DNA of 40,135 bases, from NCBI GenBank assembly GCA_002716045.1, contig PAZC01000010.1, positions 1 to 40,135 of the forward strand, read 5' to 3'. Shown here piece after piece: positions 24,847-34,955 of the stretch. The number at the start of each line of letters is the position of its first letter. The stretch's first letter is position 1. The stretch is from Opitutia bacterium. GTDB taxonomy: Bacteria; Verrucomicrobiota; Verrucomicrobiia; Opitutales; Seribacteraceae. The notes under the pieces were generated by a model. It saw only the letters and a program-made list of their open reading frames with translations. It was not told the origin of the DNA and ran no database searches. The position numbers and the translations under genes are program-made.

Positions 24847-25555
24847 TGCTGGTCTCTTTATTTTCAGAAGTGGGTGCTGATGCCGAAATGGGTGCGGGCG
24901 CAGCAATGATTTCGATTTCAGGTTCCACCAAAAATGGCATTTCAGGAAGTTCGTAATCCTGCCGCAAACTCTGCAGATAACCAACTAGCTTGCGGGCATC
25001 GCGAGTGGGAGAAATTTCAGTTCCATCCCCAAGGTCCAAGGCTTCCTCCGAGACATCACCCTTTATCTCTTTGCGTTCAAAAAGATAGGGGTTCGGCTGG
25101 CAGATGGAATTAGGAGTGTCGGTTTGCGGTGAATACAGGTGCCTGAGCAGAGCCTCCTCCGTTAGTTCCTTGCGAGTGCCGGCATTGGAAAGATCTGGTC
25201 CATGGCGGAAACGACCAAGCAACGGTTGAGCAAGGCGAACGTAATCACGGGGCATCGATGGGCGGAGACCCCATCCGCGCTCCATGTCACGTCCAACACC
25301 TTCGAGGCGGACTTGCTGGGTGTGACAGTTGACACATCCGAGGGAAAGGTAGACTTGTTGCCCTTGCAGCGCCATCCCTGAGATTGCCTTGGGATAAAGT
25401 GAGGCATCCTTTATTACGGAGCCATTTTCGTCAAGGGAACCGGAAGTTAGCTCAAGATCTCCGTATTGTCTCTCGGTTGCGACAATCAAGTATCGCCACG
25501 AGAAAAGGAGCAACACGGTGGAAAGCACTAATAATCCTGACAGGGTTCTTGTCAT
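24839..25555 (-). CDS. CcoO-like monohaem cytochrome c with altered axial-ligand motif
   Basis: 238 aa. One N-terminal anchor (about 5-22) and a haem site CVNCH (Cys74-His78) in GQQVYLSLGCVNCHTQQVR, matching CcoO's layout (GREGCYNCHSQMIRP type), and GPDLSNAGTRK matching CcoO's GPDLARVGGK. In ordinary CcoO the distal methionine lies in a SIMPGYPFL-type motif; here the aligned stretch is SICQPNPYLF (Cys152), so the sixth ligand is lost or exchanged. A proline/alanine/glutamate-rich C-terminal tail follows. The gene starts 3 nt after the CcoN-like stop. Confidence 0.85.
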   Translation of the reverse strand: MTRTLSGLLVLSTVLLLFSWRYLIVATERQYGDLELTSGSLDENGSVIKDASLYPKAISGMALQGQQVYLSLGCVNCHTQQVRLEGVGRDMERGWGLRPSMPRDYVRLAQPLLGRFRHGPDLSNAGTRKELTEEALLRHLYSPQTDTPNSICQPNPYLFERKEIKGDVSEEALDLGDGTEISPTRDARKLVGYLQSLRQDYELPEMPFLVEPEIEIIAAPAPISASAPTSENKETSNE

Positions 25556-25558
25556 CGG

Positions 25559-27106
25559 TTACAGGATAATAGAGAATACTACGCCAGCGAAGGCGATAAC
25601 CAGAATAGTGCTTAGAATGAAGGTCACTGCTGTGAGCCCCATGTATTCCTTGGTAGCGAGATCTTCCTCCGAAAGATCATCTCCCGATGCATTTGTTTTG
25701 TCTTCCACGATGGTTTTTTCTCCTTCTGTTTCTGTTTTTGGGCAACAGGCTTGCCAAGGAAAGCCAATGGCCCAATGCAGATTGGTGGCAAAGTAGATTG
25801 CAGAGAGAAAAAGCAAGGACTCCCCCGCTAAGTTAAGAGCAAGAAAAGGGCTTGTGGCCGCACCCCAGTCACCGTTGCCCAAGTTGGCTATGGCTCCACC
25901 GGTCAAGCCACCCCAGATAGAGCCGGCCAGAATCAGGGACACCCCGGAAACGGCGATCCAGAAGTGAGAGGCAACCATTAGCTTGTTAGACTGCTTGCCT
26001 TCGAAAAGGACCGGTAATAAATAGTATGTTAGCCCGAAGGCCGACATTGCGAATAGCCCGTGCAAGATATAGTTGAACTGGAAATTGCCGAATAGTGAGA
26101 ACTGAGTCACTTCGGAGACTGCGGGAATTGCGATGATCATTCCCAAGTAAGCGCAGATCGTGAACAGCAAGGTACCGGTCACTACGAAACGCAAGGACAG
26201 GTCTTCCCAGACGCGTTGCAAATTCGAGCCAGCGGTACCCAAGACGTTACCGGCAAAGATGGTGACGGGGAAAAACATGGCGACAGCCATGATCGACCCC
26301 ATTGTCGGAACCCACTCAGGCACCGGCCCGCCGCGCAAGTCTCCCAAGCCTGACCACGGTGCCGCCAGAAGCAGTGTTACGAAGCCAAGGAAGGCAAGAG
26401 AATATCCGCGCACGGCTATGCCTAGAATCTTTGGCACGAGATAATAGGCAATGCCGAATGCAATCGGCACAAGCCAAAGCCAGAGCAGGTTTTGAGCAAA
26501 CCAAGAAGCGATCACTGCCTGTACGGTTCCTCGAACCGGTTCCCAAAACAAGCCCAAATGACCCAGGAAAAAGGTGAGACTGAACCAAATGACGGCTCCT
26601 ATCGCATACCATTGGGTGGCATAGGTTTCAGTTTGGATGCGACTGTGAAAGATTATGATGCTCCAAGTAGCCAAGGCGAGGAAGGCCCCATAGAGGAAAA
26701 CCGAAACATACTCTGGCATCTCCAGTAATTCGAAAGGTGTGGCATGCCCCGCCAAGATACCAAGTATGCCAATGGAGATGGCTCCATTCCATGCCATGCC
26801 AGCCACGACAGGTATGCCCGGATAAGGGATTTCGGCCCAAGAGAGGCGAGCAAGCATCCACAGGGAGGCTCCGAATATCATGTTGCCGCCCCAACCGTAG
26901 AGCAAGGCGTTGATGGAGGCAGGTCGCACTCGACCGTATGCCAACCACTCGTAGTCGCTCAAGAAGGTGGGCATGACAGTCTTGGCTGCGGCCAAGCTGG
27001 CGAAAAAGGTACCAAGCAGAAGCCATGCAGCTCCCGAGAAGATAAAGAACAAGGCCACTATGCGGAACGACCTGTCTATGACCTGTTCGCCTTGTTCCTT
27101 ACTCAC
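25559..27106 (-). CDS. CcoN-like (cbb3 subunit I) membrane protein lacking catalytic metal ligands
   Basis: 515 aa, GTG start at 27106 in a GTGA overlap with the preceding small gene. About 12 transmembrane helices plus an acidic loop and one more C-terminal helix. Alignment by eye to CcoN is clear: EWLAYGRVRPASINA against the RLRPLHTNA segment, IAYYLVPK, and TYYLLPVLFEG. But the low-spin haem His of helix II is Ser64, the CuB His of helix VI is Gln205 (FAQNLL for YGHNAV), the CuB His-His pair is Trp251-Ser252 (AAPWSG for AGPHH), and the active-site Tyr position is Leu245. The HxH of helix X is replaced in FNYILHG. Only six histidines remain, with no HH or HxH. It therefore cannot be a normal oxygen reductase. 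Confidence 0.88.
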   Translation of the reverse strand: MSKEQGEQVIDRSFRIVALFFIFSGAAWLLLGTFFASLAAAKTVMPTFLSDYEWLAYGRVRPASINALLYGWGGNMIFGASLWMLARLSWAEIPYPGIPVVAGMAWNGAISIGILGILAGHATPFELLEMPEYVSVFLYGAFLALATWSIIIFHSRIQTETYATQWYAIGAVIWFSLTFFLGHLGLFWEPVRGTVQAVIASWFAQNLLWLWLVPIAFGIAYYLVPKILGIAVRGYSLAFLGFVTLLLAAPWSGLGDLRGGPVPEWVPTMGSIMAVAMFFPVTIFAGNVLGTAGSNLQRVWEDLSLRFVVTGTLLFTICAYLGMIIAIPAVSEVTQFSLFGNFQFNYILHGLFAMSAFGLTYYLLPVLFEGKQSNKLMVASHFWIAVSGVSLILAGSIWGGLTGGAIANLGNGDWGAATSPFLALNLAGESLLFLSAIYFATNLHWAIGFPWQACCPKTETEGEKTIVEDKTNASGDDLSEEDLATKEYMGLTAVTFILSTILVIAFAGVVFSIIL

Positions 27107-27414
27107 TTCAGGTTCCCTTCACTAGTTGAGTTTTTGTCACTCCTAGTGTTGTTTTCAAACTTCTCCAAGGTACGTTTCATGGCCTCCTCGAGAGAAATGG
27201 TCAATTGGCTTCGCAAGGCTCGTTCCTCTGCCTTGGACTCTTCGATTTTGTCTATCCGCTGCATTTTCTCCAGTTCGTCTGCCGTCCCGGTTTCTCCGGA
27301 ATTGGGGCAACTGCGAATGCCAATCGGTACCAGAAGCAATAGGAAAAGCCCTGCAATCACCCAGAAAGAGATGCTGCAACCATCCATTATATCTGGCTTG
27401 GGTTGCTCACTCAT
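27103..27414 (-). CDS. Small single-TM protein between actF and the CcoN-like gene
   Basis: 103 aa. Not recognised. One transmembrane helix (about 15-33; ISFWVIAGLFLLLLVPIGI) followed by a highly charged Lys/Glu-rich helix (about 45-90) predicted to be coiled-coil. It overlaps actF by 8 nt and the CcoN-like gene by 4 nt, so it is translated as part of the operon. Position and topology suggest a small accessory or assembly subunit joining the act complex to the cbb3-like module (inference). It is not like CcoQ, which is shorter. Confidence 0.75.
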   Translation of the reverse strand: MSEQPKPDIMDGCSISFWVIAGLFLLLLVPIGIRSCPNSGETGTADELEKMQRIDKIEESKAEERALRSQLTISLEEAMKRTLEKFENNTRSDKNSTSEGNLK

Positions 27415-28690
27415 GATGATGAATTGATTCTAGGATTCGTGGATCTCGGATCGGAATATCCTCAACCTCCGTTTGAGCTAGGCTTTGCAAGTAATAAAAT
27501 CCGCAGAAGCCACCGATGCCAATGATGGCGGCAATGTCCCAAATATCTATTGAGAAAGGACGCGGGACATAGCCCAGTACCTGATCAGTTGCTACCACTC
27601 GCCCTGGAATAATATTCCAGTACATGTCTAGCAAATGAAAGGTCAATATCCAGCAAGCAGCAACTAGCAAGCGTTTGACGTCTATTTTATTGCGATACCA
27701 CAACAGATAAAGGAATGGGGCAAAGAAATGACCGAATATCAAGCCTAGGCCTACCCACCACCAACTAATCTTGTCTCCGGTGTTGGGATCAATTTCACGA
27801 ATTTGGTACCAAAAGGTTTCCTCTGGAATATTCGCTTGATAGATCAGGAAGTACTGAGAAAAGGAAATATAGGCCCAGAAAATTGTGAAGGTAAGGGAAA
27901 GACAGGCCAAATCGTAGCGGTGCGCTTGGTTGTAGATTCCTTGCAATCGTCCTCGAGTTGATTGCAGGAAGCAAATGATGATGGTTACAGCCAAGGCGGC
28001 GCGCATGGAACCGGCGAAGAACCAGACCCCGTACATAGTCGAGAACCAGTGATATTCAAGGCTCATGAACCAGTCAAAAGCGGCGAAGGTAAGGGACAAG
28101 GCAGTAAGGGGTATTCCGGCAGCGGAAATATTGTGGCCCAGACGGGTCCATTTGGCATCGCCATCCTTGTCTTGCTCAAAGGAGCATTTCCGCAACCAAT
28201 GGGAGAACCCGATGAAAATGGCAAAGTACAGTATGGCTCGCACGCTGAAGAACATTACGTTCAAGAAAGCGCTTTTCTTCTCGTAAAGAATGTCATGGCC
28301 GACCTCATGCCCGTTGGGCAATACGTTGTGTAGGTTCATCCAATCCCAAAGGATGCCAGATTTTTCTCCACCAAACCAAGCTATCAACAGAAAAGGAGCG
28401 AAGCAAATTGCGAGTACAGGGAAAGCGCTAAGACAATGCTCCAATTGGCGTCGAACCACGACACCCCAACCGGAGTTGAATATCCGGAAAAGCATCGTCA
28501 GCATCAGCATGCCCACGCCGATTGAAAGCCAGAAACCCAAGCCATTCAGCCAACCAAGCAGGGGCCGTGGGTCATCATCCGAAAACCCGGAGAACAATCC
28601 GATGGCACCGAGGGAGCATCCGCTGACCCCTGCGGCAAGAAATAAGATCTTGAGATCCACACTGCCTTTATTTTCCGCGGCCGCGCTCAT
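27407..28690 (-). CDS. actF: Alternative complex III subunit ActF (quinone-site membrane subunit)
   Basis: 427 aa from the ATG at 28690, which overlaps the actE stop (ATGA); the frame upstream of that lies in actE. About 10 transmembrane helices of the NrfD/PsrC type, homologous to ActC, as expected for the second integral subunit of ACIII. Visible features: FAAFDWFMSLEYHWFSTMYG in the core and a conserved tail region (GRVVATDQVLGYVPRP). ActF and ActC form the membrane part near which menaquinol or ubiquinol is oxidised. Fifth junction of a tightly overlapped operon. Confidence 0.93.
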   Translation of the reverse strand: MSAAAENKGSVDLKILFLAAGVSGCSLGAIGLFSGFSDDDPRPLLGWLNGLGFWLSIGVGMLMLTMLFRIFNSGWGVVVRRQLEHCLSAFPVLAICFAPFLLIAWFGGEKSGILWDWMNLHNVLPNGHEVGHDILYEKKSAFLNVMFFSVRAILYFAIFIGFSHWLRKCSFEQDKDGDAKWTRLGHNISAAGIPLTALSLTFAAFDWFMSLEYHWFSTMYGVWFFAGSMRAALAVTIIICFLQSTRGRLQGIYNQAHRYDLACLSLTFTIFWAYISFSQYFLIYQANIPEETFWYQIREIDPNTGDKISWWWVGLGLIFGHFFAPFLYLLWYRNKIDVKRLLVAACWILTFHLLDMYWNIIPGRVVATDQVLGYVPRPFSIDIWDIAAIIGIGGFCGFYYLQSLAQTEVEDIPIRDPRILESIHHHE

Positions 28691-29415
28691 TCTTCGGCTC
28701 CTTTCGAAGAGCCCTCGGCTGGAGCTGGGGTTGAAACTTTCTTCGATTGAACTAATTCTTGCAAGGCACGGACATATAGGGCGATGGCCCATCTTTCTCG
28801 CGGGGAGATGCGATCCTTAAGTCCAAGCATGGTATTGTAGCCTTCGGCCATGACATGGGCGAGGTAGCCTTCGTAGCCATGCTGCACTTTCCGCCCCGAG
28901 CCATCGTCAGCTTTAACCGTTCGCTCAATGGGTGTAGCTAGATAGTTTGGTTCCGTCGGATCAGTCAGGTTGCGCGGTTGTAGTCCAAATTTGGCCAAGA
29001 CTCCCTTGCCATCACCGTAGGCACCGTGGCAACGACTGCAGTAGATGTCATATCGTTCCTTCCCTAGCCGCATAAGTCCAGAGGTGACTTCAATGGGGAA
29101 GCCGCTTAAGCCAACTCCTTCTTTATTAAGGCCAGTCAGAAAGACAATATCACCTTGGTTGCGCACTTCCGCGTCCGCAGAAAAAACGGCGTTCAGGGAC
29201 AAACCGTTGCCTCGTGGAATGGAATTGATCGGAGGAAGGCGATCAGAACTGCCATCCGCGAACAAAGGGTTTTCGCTTTGCTCGAGGAATTTCAACTGCC
29301 GATCCATGTCGGGAAATATCTCAAGGGGTGGTTTTCTCGAGGTTTCGCCCCGAAAGCCGAGTATCGAAATGGCAGCTACCACCGTTAAGGCATATATGAG
29401 CAAGAAGTACTTCAT
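28687..29415 (-). CDS. actE: Alternative complex III subunit ActE (monohaem cytochrome c)
   Basis: 242 aa. N-terminal membrane anchor (about 3-20), an ActE-typical linker (PLEIFPDMDRQLKF), and a single cytochrome c domain with CSRCH (Cys126-His130) and a distal Met in EGYNTMLGLKDRIS; the C-terminal helix is ERWAIALYVRALQ. In ACIII it takes electrons from ActA/ActB toward the terminal acceptor. Separated from actD by one nucleotide and overlapping actF by 4. Confidence 0.93.
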   Translation of the reverse strand: MKYFLLIYALTVVAAISILGFRGETSRKPPLEIFPDMDRQLKFLEQSENPLFADGSSDRLPPINSIPRGNGLSLNAVFSADAEVRNQGDIVFLTGLNKEGVGLSGFPIEVTSGLMRLGKERYDIYCSRCHGAYGDGKGVLAKFGLQPRNLTDPTEPNYLATPIERTVKADDGSGRKVQHGYEGYLAHVMAEGYNTMLGLKDRISPRERWAIALYVRALQELVQSKKVSTPAPAEGSSKGAEE

Positions 29416-29416
29416 C

Positions 29417-29971
29417 CTAGTCTTCTTCCTCTCGGATTATGGTGATATTTTTGCCGCCGATTTTCTTGAGCAATGCTTGGGTGCCCTTTTCATCGAAATT
29501 TTCATCCGAGGTTTCTATCACGATGGCGAACTTATCGTCCGAAGTGGCGACAAAATCCTTGTACTCGAAAACTGGATGATTGTGGCGAGGCAAGCGGTTG
29601 GTTATGAACATCCCGAATAGAGTGCCAAAGGCTGCCAATAAAATGGTGAGCTCGTAAAAGACTGGAAAAGGATAGATAGCCGAGAAGTATGGTTTGCCGC
29701 CGACAATCAAGGGGTAGTCGTAGGCGTTCATGTACCAAACGATAAACATACCTGTAAAAAAGCCAGTGACACCGCCGCAGAATGTGAAAATGGGTACCTT
29801 CGATCTGCCCATGCCCATTTGCTTGTCCAGACCGTGAACCATGAATGGGGTATAGCATTCCCATTGCGTGTAGCCTTCTTTCCGAACTTTTCCCGCCGCC
29901 TCGAAAATCGATTGGGCGGAGTCGAAGTTAGCTGCCAAGGCATAGGCAGGAGATGTATTCTCTACCGCCAT
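29417..29971 (-). CDS. actD: Alternative complex III subunit ActD (DUF3341)
   Basis: 184 aa. Two transmembrane helices (about 60-85, 100-125; FCGGVTGFFTGMFIVWYMN and YELTILLAAFGTLFGMF) flanked by cytoplasmic alpha/beta segments, with the DUF3341 N-terminal pattern FDSAQSIFEAAGKVRKEGYT and CYTPFMVHGLD. It stabilises ActC and ActF in the membrane. Its ATG shares one base with the actC stop. Confidence 0.93.
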   Translation of the reverse strand: MAVENTSPAYALAANFDSAQSIFEAAGKVRKEGYTQWECYTPFMVHGLDKQMGMGRSKVPIFTFCGGVTGFFTGMFIVWYMNAYDYPLIVGGKPYFSAIYPFPVFYELTILLAAFGTLFGMFITNRLPRHNHPVFEYKDFVATSDDKFAIVIETSDENFDEKGTQALLKKIGGKNITIIREEED

Positions 29972-31386
29972 CAGTGATGTCCTCCATGCGGATCGGCTTG
30001 AGGGGTCACTGCTTTCACTTCACTCATCGGCATGAGCGGCAGGAAGCGAATGAACAAGAGAAAGAGGACACTAAAGAATCCGAAGGTTCCGAAAAAAGTG
30101 AAAATATCCACCACTGTCGGTGAGTAATAGCCCCAACTGGAGGGGATGAAATCTCGTGACAAAGTGGTATTTGCGATGACGAAGCGCTCGAACCACATCC
30201 CTACGTTGACGAAAATGGAGATAATCCAAACCAATGGTAAGTTTTCTCGTACCTTGCGGAACCAGAACAATTGAGGACAGATCACATTACAGCTTATCAT
30301 GATCCAGTAAGCCCACCAGTAGTTACCAAAGGCACGGTTAATGAATGCAAAGCCCTCGAATTCATTGGCTCCATACCAAGCGATGAAGAACTCCATGGAG
30401 TAGGCATATCCGACCATGCTGCCCGTCGCCAAAGTGATTTTGCACATATTGTCCACGTGCTTTTGGTTGATAAGGTCTTGCAGGTTGAACACTGCCCTCA
30501 GGGGCAAGAGCAAGGTCAGCACCATGCCGAAACCAGAGAAGATGGCACCAGCTACGAAATATGGAGGGAAAATGGTGGTGTGCCATCCCGGTAGGTTAGC
30601 CACGGCAAAGTCGAAGGACACGATAGTATGAACGGAAAGCACCAAGGGGGTGGAGAGACCGGCAAGGATCAAGTAAGCCATCTCGTAGTTACGCCAATGG
30701 TTGGTTGCGTTACGCCAACCCATGGCCAAAATTCCGTAGAAATACTTCCGCCAAGCTTCCTTGGCCCTGTCCCGCAAAACACCGAGATCTGGAATCATTC
30801 CCATGTACCAAAACAATACAGAGACTGTCGCATAGGTGGAGACTGCGAATACGTCCCACTCAAGCGGACTTCGGTACTGGGGCCAAATCGCATTGGAATT
30901 AGGCAGAGGCAGCAACCACCATCCAAACCACACGCGTCCGACGTGGAACAAGGGAAATATGCCGGCGCACATGACGGCGAAAATGGTCATGGCCTCAGAC
31001 GCCCTGTTTATGGAAGTCCGCCATTTTTGCTTCAAGAGGCATAGCACTGCCGAAATGAGTGTTCCTGCATGCCCAATGCCAATCCAGAAAACGAAGTTGG
31101 TTATTGCCCAACCCCAGTTCACGGGATTGGCAAGGCCCCAAGTGCCCACTCCGGTGGAAACTAGATAAAAGAGCCCCACGCCAACGAAACTGGCAATGCC
31201 GAGGGCCACAATGAAGCACCACCACCACCAAGTGGGTGTCTTGTCTTCCACGATCCTGCAAATCTTGTCGGTAATCCATCCTAGGCTGCGGTTTTTCGAA
31301 ACCAAGGGTGGTTCGTGCCATTCCGCCGGCTTGACTTTATCAAGCACGGGTAGCCTTTCGGCTTTTTCTTTGGTGGCGGAACTCAT
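29971..31386 (-). CDS. actC: Alternative complex III subunit ActC (NrfD/PsrC-like quinol-binding subunit)
   Basis: 471 aa with about 10 transmembrane helices. NrfD-type signatures include [37 protein letters not shown] and [20 protein letters not shown]. The family binds quinol at the periplasmic side of the first helix bundle and contacts the Fe-S domain of ActB. Its start shares one base with the actB stop, and its own stop shares one base with the actD start. Confidence 0.95.
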   Translation of the reverse strand: MSSATKEKAERLPVLDKVKPAEWHEPPLVSKNRSLGWITDKICRIVEDKTPTWWWWCFIVALGIASFVGVGLFYLVSTGVGTWGLANPVNWGWAITNFVFWIGIGHAGTLISAVLCLLKQKWRTSINRASEAMTIFAVMCAGIFPLFHVGRVWFGWWLLPLPNSNAIWPQYRSPLEWDVFAVSTYATVSVLFWYMGMIPDLGVLRDRAKEAWRKYFYGILAMGWRNATNHWRNYEMAYLILAGLSTPLVLSVHTIVSFDFAVANLPGWHTTIFPPYFVAGAIFSGFGMVLTLLLPLRAVFNLQDLINQKHVDNMCKITLATGSMVGYAYSMEFFIAWYGANEFEGFAFINRAFGNYWWAYWIMISCNVICPQLFWFRKVRENLPLVWIISIFVNVGMWFERFVIANTTLSRDFIPSSWGYYSPTVVDIFTFFGTFGFFSVLFLLFIRFLPLMPMSEVKAVTPQADPHGGHH

Positions 31387-34300
31387 TAGTGGTGATCCTT
31401 CGCCGTTTTGCCCGTCTTGTGACCATTGCCTTCATGGTGGTCGCCGCCGTGGGCCCGCCTGTCGTATTCCTGATAGGAATAGGGCTTTTTATAGCTATGT
31501 TTCTTAGGCATCGAGGGGTTGGGATTGCGCAATCTGGCGAGGAAGGTGGTCCGGGGCCTAGTCTCGAGATAACCAAGGACGGAATAGTTGCGATCCGATG
31601 CCTTCATTTTGGAAACAGCACTGTTTTCGTCGGATAGATCACCAAAGGTTATGGCGTCCGATCCGCAAACTTGTTGGCAGGCGGTTTTGATAGTTCCGTC
31701 TGGAACTTTGAGTTCCGAGACCTCCATTTTGAGTTCGGCTCCATTTTTTCCGGTGGCTAATTGCTTCTTTCTCTGGGCTTCCGACTTGGTGCGGATTTTC
31801 GCTTCCTGAATGCGTTGCACACAATAGGTGCATTTCTCCATTACGCCCCGCATCCGAACGGTGACGTCTGGATTTTTCTGCAGATTGGGCAAGGGGTCAT
31901 TTTTGTCTCCCAGTGGGCCCTTGTAAAATTCGCCATCTGCTCGCTTGTTCCAATCGAAGAAATTGAATCTCCTCACCTTGTAAGGACAATTGTTGGCACA
32001 GTAACGCGTGCCGACGCATCGGTTGTAGGCCATTGCGTTCAACCCCTCCTCGTCATGGACTGTTGCGTTAACTGGGCAAACGCTTTCGCAAGGAGCGGTT
32101 TCGCAGTGGAAGCAAGAAATGCCTTGGAAGGAAACCTGCACGTCTTCAGGAATCTCGGCACCCTCTCGTTCTTCGGAGCTAAAGTACCTGTCCATGCGGT
32201 TCCAGTGCATTTCCCGACCTCGCAACACTTGGTCTTTTCCCACGATGGGTATATTATTCTCGCTTTGGCATGCTACCACGCAGGCGCTGCATCCACTGCA
32301 TCTATTCAAGTCAATGGCCATTCCCCACTGGTGAAGTCCGAATTCATCGGAGTGTTCATATTTGTGATCGGGATGCTCGTAGGAGGAGGCACCTCGTGGT
32401 GTGGTTTGGGCCTTGTCTTTGAGCGACATGCCTTTGTCCTTGCCGTAAATCGGAGGGGAGTGTGATTCCATTCCCATGTGGTTCACGAAATCTTGCTTTT
32501 CCTTGTATTGAGCTGCGGTAGCTTCGCGGATGATGGCACGCCCTTCCATCGACCAGTGTTCCTGAACATTGGCCAACTTGTGCCTGCCCAATGGCTTGTC
32601 GCTCGACTTGGTGGCGACAAGCTTGTGTTTTTGTTCTCCCTTTTCTTCCTTGAATCTGGACACCGCTTGCTCGGGTGAATCGGCTACGATTTTTCCGATA
32701 GTTCCCAATGAGTGACCGTGGTCGTCTGTGAGGCAGATCGAGTAATTTGATTCCAACAAGTTTAAGGATGCGCCCGAAAGGATTCGGTTGCCATTCCTAA
32801 GCAGAGGATAGGCGTCGAACCCAGTTCCCTCGCCTACACGTCCAACCACGCGACGTCCATAACCTAGTGGGACGACGAGTGAGTAATTGGCCAATCCAGG
32901 CTGAACGTGTAAAGGACCGGTTACCTCGGAGTCTCCGATCTTGAGGTTTGCCAGAGGGGCATCTTCCTTGCCCCGATCGAGGACCGCGGTGTCAGGTGCC
33001 ACGACACCTTTTTTATTCAGCATGGTTGCTTTGGGCAGAATCTGGACGCCACTACGCTTTTCCAGTTCTTTGGCCAGCCTTGGGCTGATTATTATGGCAT
33101 TGTCCCAAGTCAGCTTGGTCAATGGTTCCGGGCATTCCTGCATCCAACCGTTGTTTGCGTAGGCACCGTCCCAAGCGTGGAAACTAGGCACTAGCATTAC
33201 ATCGAGGTTGTCGACGGCGGGCAGGCTGGGCTTCAGGTCGGTTAATGAAAAGTCCAAGTCATCGAAGTTAATTTTTGCGAAAAATTTCTTCGGGGAATGT
33301 TTCCAGCATCCTTCTCTTAAAAAGAAGTTGAAGTCGGCGTTTCCTGAGATTTCGGAAAAGGTTTCCTTGACCAAGGAGTATGCATCGATTTTGAGGCCAG
33401 CCAGCCGAGCCAGGAAATCAAGTTCCGAAATTCCTTCAAATAGCGGTTCGATCAGCGGTTGAACAGGGAACAAGGCATCTTGTGCCCAGGAAAAACCATC
33501 GGACCATGATTCCAGATAATGGGTGGAGGCGATGTGGCAGTCAGCCAGCTCAGAGGTTTCGTCCATGGAATAGCCATAGCGTACAACCTCAGGGACTGCT
33601 TGAAGTAAGCTATCCCATTCGCGGGGGCTGTCGTAACCAGGGTTTCCGCCAAAGAAGATCATGGTCTTGACGGAGCCTTTTTTGATTTCGTCTACCAATT
33701 CGCTCTCGGTGGAGGCAGTCTTAGTTTCCTGCTCCAGATAACTCACGGTGTTGCCCAAAGCTTTAAGGGCTTGGTTCATGGCGTAGGCCAAAACATGAAC
33801 CTCGGCTGGCAAATGGGAGCCTGCCAGAACCACGGCCTTACCAGTGTGATCGACCAAGTCCTTGGCTGCTTCCAGGATCCAGTTTGGATCGATCCCCAAG
33901 CTCTTCGCAGTCTTCTTTAATTCGTCATCGAAACCTTTTGCATCGTTTGAGATAACCGATGCAAGAAGGCGGGCGAAAGTCTTCATTTGAGAGCTATCCA
34001 GTCGCAAGCGATGGTCTGCCATCGAACCGGTGCGACTCAGGTTGGCCTCGACCGAGTACAAGCGGTTCATATCGGTGGTAGCCGTCTTGTGCGAAGTTAC
34101 CTCCCGACCAGAGGAAAAGTCCCTCGCAGACCGCTGATGATCTGGTTCATCCGATAGGAAGTCGCAATCCAGCGAGAAGATTCTCTTAGCTTTGCTCAGC
34201 GTATGTAGAATCTTTATTGGCGAATCGGTTTTGAAATGTTTTTGTAGGGCTTTCCCGGGACCACTGAAATCGACTGGGTCATGTTCTGCCCAAATGATGT

Positions 34301-34955
34301 TTGGATTGGAGCAAAGTTCTTGGACCAGCTTGGCTCTGGAGGGGGAACTGGAACCACGGGCCAGAAAAGCTACCTTGGCATCGGAGGATGCATTGGCCAC
34401 GGCTTTGGCCAATCCTTGCAAGAGGGAATTCGTTTTTGCCTTGGGCAGTGTTTGCCAGAGAGAATTTTTGCGAGAAACCCGAGATTTGCTTTTGCCTGCG
34501 CGGTCAGGATCATAGAGATCTAGCACGCTGGCTTGGGCATAAATGCTAGTGCCACCACCATAGGGAGTGTAACTGGGGTTACCTTCGATCTTTGTTGGTC
34601 TGGACTGATGGCTTTCGACGACCAATGGCTCGTTGCCTGATGAGCCAGGCAAGGAAGTCGAATAATAGTTGGGCACACCTGGAATAACTTCCTCGGGTTG
34701 CCTGCCATAGGGAACAATGGCTTGTTCAGGACGACGGCAGCCTGAAAAGCCTAGTCCCGCGAAGCCAAAGGAGGCTGCCATGACCTTCATGAAACCACGC
34801 CTGCCAGGGCCATCCAGTTCGGAGGCGCCTTCTGGAAATTCCCGTTCCAACCAAGTGCGAAAACCTGGTGTTTGAGCCAAATCATCCAAGCTGCGCCAAT
34901 ACTTGGGACCCGTCGAGGAATCGGTTTTGTGGGGTTTGGGAGGTGAAAGACTCAT
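31386..34955 (-). CDS. actB: Alternative complex III subunit ActB (molybdopterin-oxidoreductase-like plus Fe-S domain)
   Basis: 1189 aa from the ATG at 34955 (ATGA overlap with actA); an in-frame start 6 codons upstream is less likely. N-terminal twin-arginine-like export signal ([20 protein letters not shown], also followed by a Cys). Residues about 90-760 resemble a Mo-bisPGD enzyme domain, but in the ActB family it holds no molybdenum. The C-terminal part has four cysteine sets: [11 protein letters not shown] (about 882), [14 protein letters not shown] (about 946), [12 protein letters not shown] (about 980) with CTYCVQR (about 1038), and CQQVC (about 1091), giving the expected three 4Fe-4S and one 3Fe-4S. 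It relays electrons from quinol toward the haems. Confidence 0.95.
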   Translation of the reverse strand: MSLSPPKPHKTDSSTGPKYWRSLDDLAQTPGFRTWLEREFPEGASELDGPGRRGFMKVMAASFGFAGLGFSGCRRPEQAIVPYGRQPEEVIPGVPNYYSTSLPGSSGNEPLVVESHQSRPTKIEGNPSYTPYGGGTSIYAQASVLDLYDPDRAGKSKSRVSRKNSLWQTLPKAKTNSLLQGLAKAVANASSDAKVAFLARGSSSPSRAKLVQELCSNPNIIWAEHDPVDFSGPGKALQKHFKTDSPIKILHTLSKAKRIFSLDCDFLSDEPDHQRSARDFSSGREVTSHKTATTDMNRLYSVEANLSRTGSMADHRLRLDSSQMKTFARLLASVISNDAKGFDDELKKTAKSLGIDPNWILEAAKDLVDHTGKAVVLAGSHLPAEVHVLAYAMNQALKALGNTVSYLEQETKTASTESELVDEIKKGSVKTMIFFGGNPGYDSPREWDSLLQAVPEVVRYGYSMDETSELADCHIASTHYLESWSDGFSWAQDALFPVQPLIEPLFEGISELDFLARLAGLKIDAYSLVKETFSEISGNADFNFFLREGCWKHSPKKFFAKINFDDLDFSLTDLKPSLPAVDNLDVMLVPSFHAWDGAYANNGWMQECPEPLTKLTWDNAIIISPRLAKELEKRSGVQILPKATMLNKKGVVAPDTAVLDRGKEDAPLANLKIGDSEVTGPLHVQPGLANYSLVVPLGYGRRVVGRVGEGTGFDAYPLLRNGNRILSGASLNLLESNYSICLTDDHGHSLGTIGKIVADSPEQAVSRFKEEKGEQKHKLVATKSSDKPLGRHKLANVQEHWSMEGRAIIREATAAQYKEKQDFVNHMGMESHSPPIYGKDKGMSLKDKAQTTPRGASSYEHPDHKYEHSDEFGLHQWGMAIDLNRCSGCSACVVACQSENNIPIVGKDQVLRGREMHWNRMDRYFSSEEREGAEIPEDVQVSFQGISCFHCETAPCESVCPVNATVHDEEGLNAMAYNRCVGTRYCANNCPYKVRRFNFFDWNKRADGEFYKGPLGDKNDPLPNLQKNPDVTVRMRGVMEKCTYCVQRIQEAKIRTKSEAQRKKQLATGKNGAELKMEVSELKVPDGTIKTACQQVCGSDAITFGDLSDENSAVSKMKASDRNYSVLGYLETRPRTTFLARLRNPNPSMPKKHSYKKPYSYQEYDRRAHGGDHHEGNGHKTGKTAKDHH

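Noticed and set aside
25559-27106. Ordinary cbb3-type oxygen-reducing oxidase
   Set aside because: Overall similarity to CcoN invites this call, but the CuB histidines, the active-site Tyr and the haem ligands are absent, so normal oxygen reduction is not supported.
31386-34955. Catalytic molybdopterin oxidoreductase
   Set aside because: The operon order and fused four-cluster Fe-S domain identify ActB, whose Mo-type domain is known to be without cofactor.
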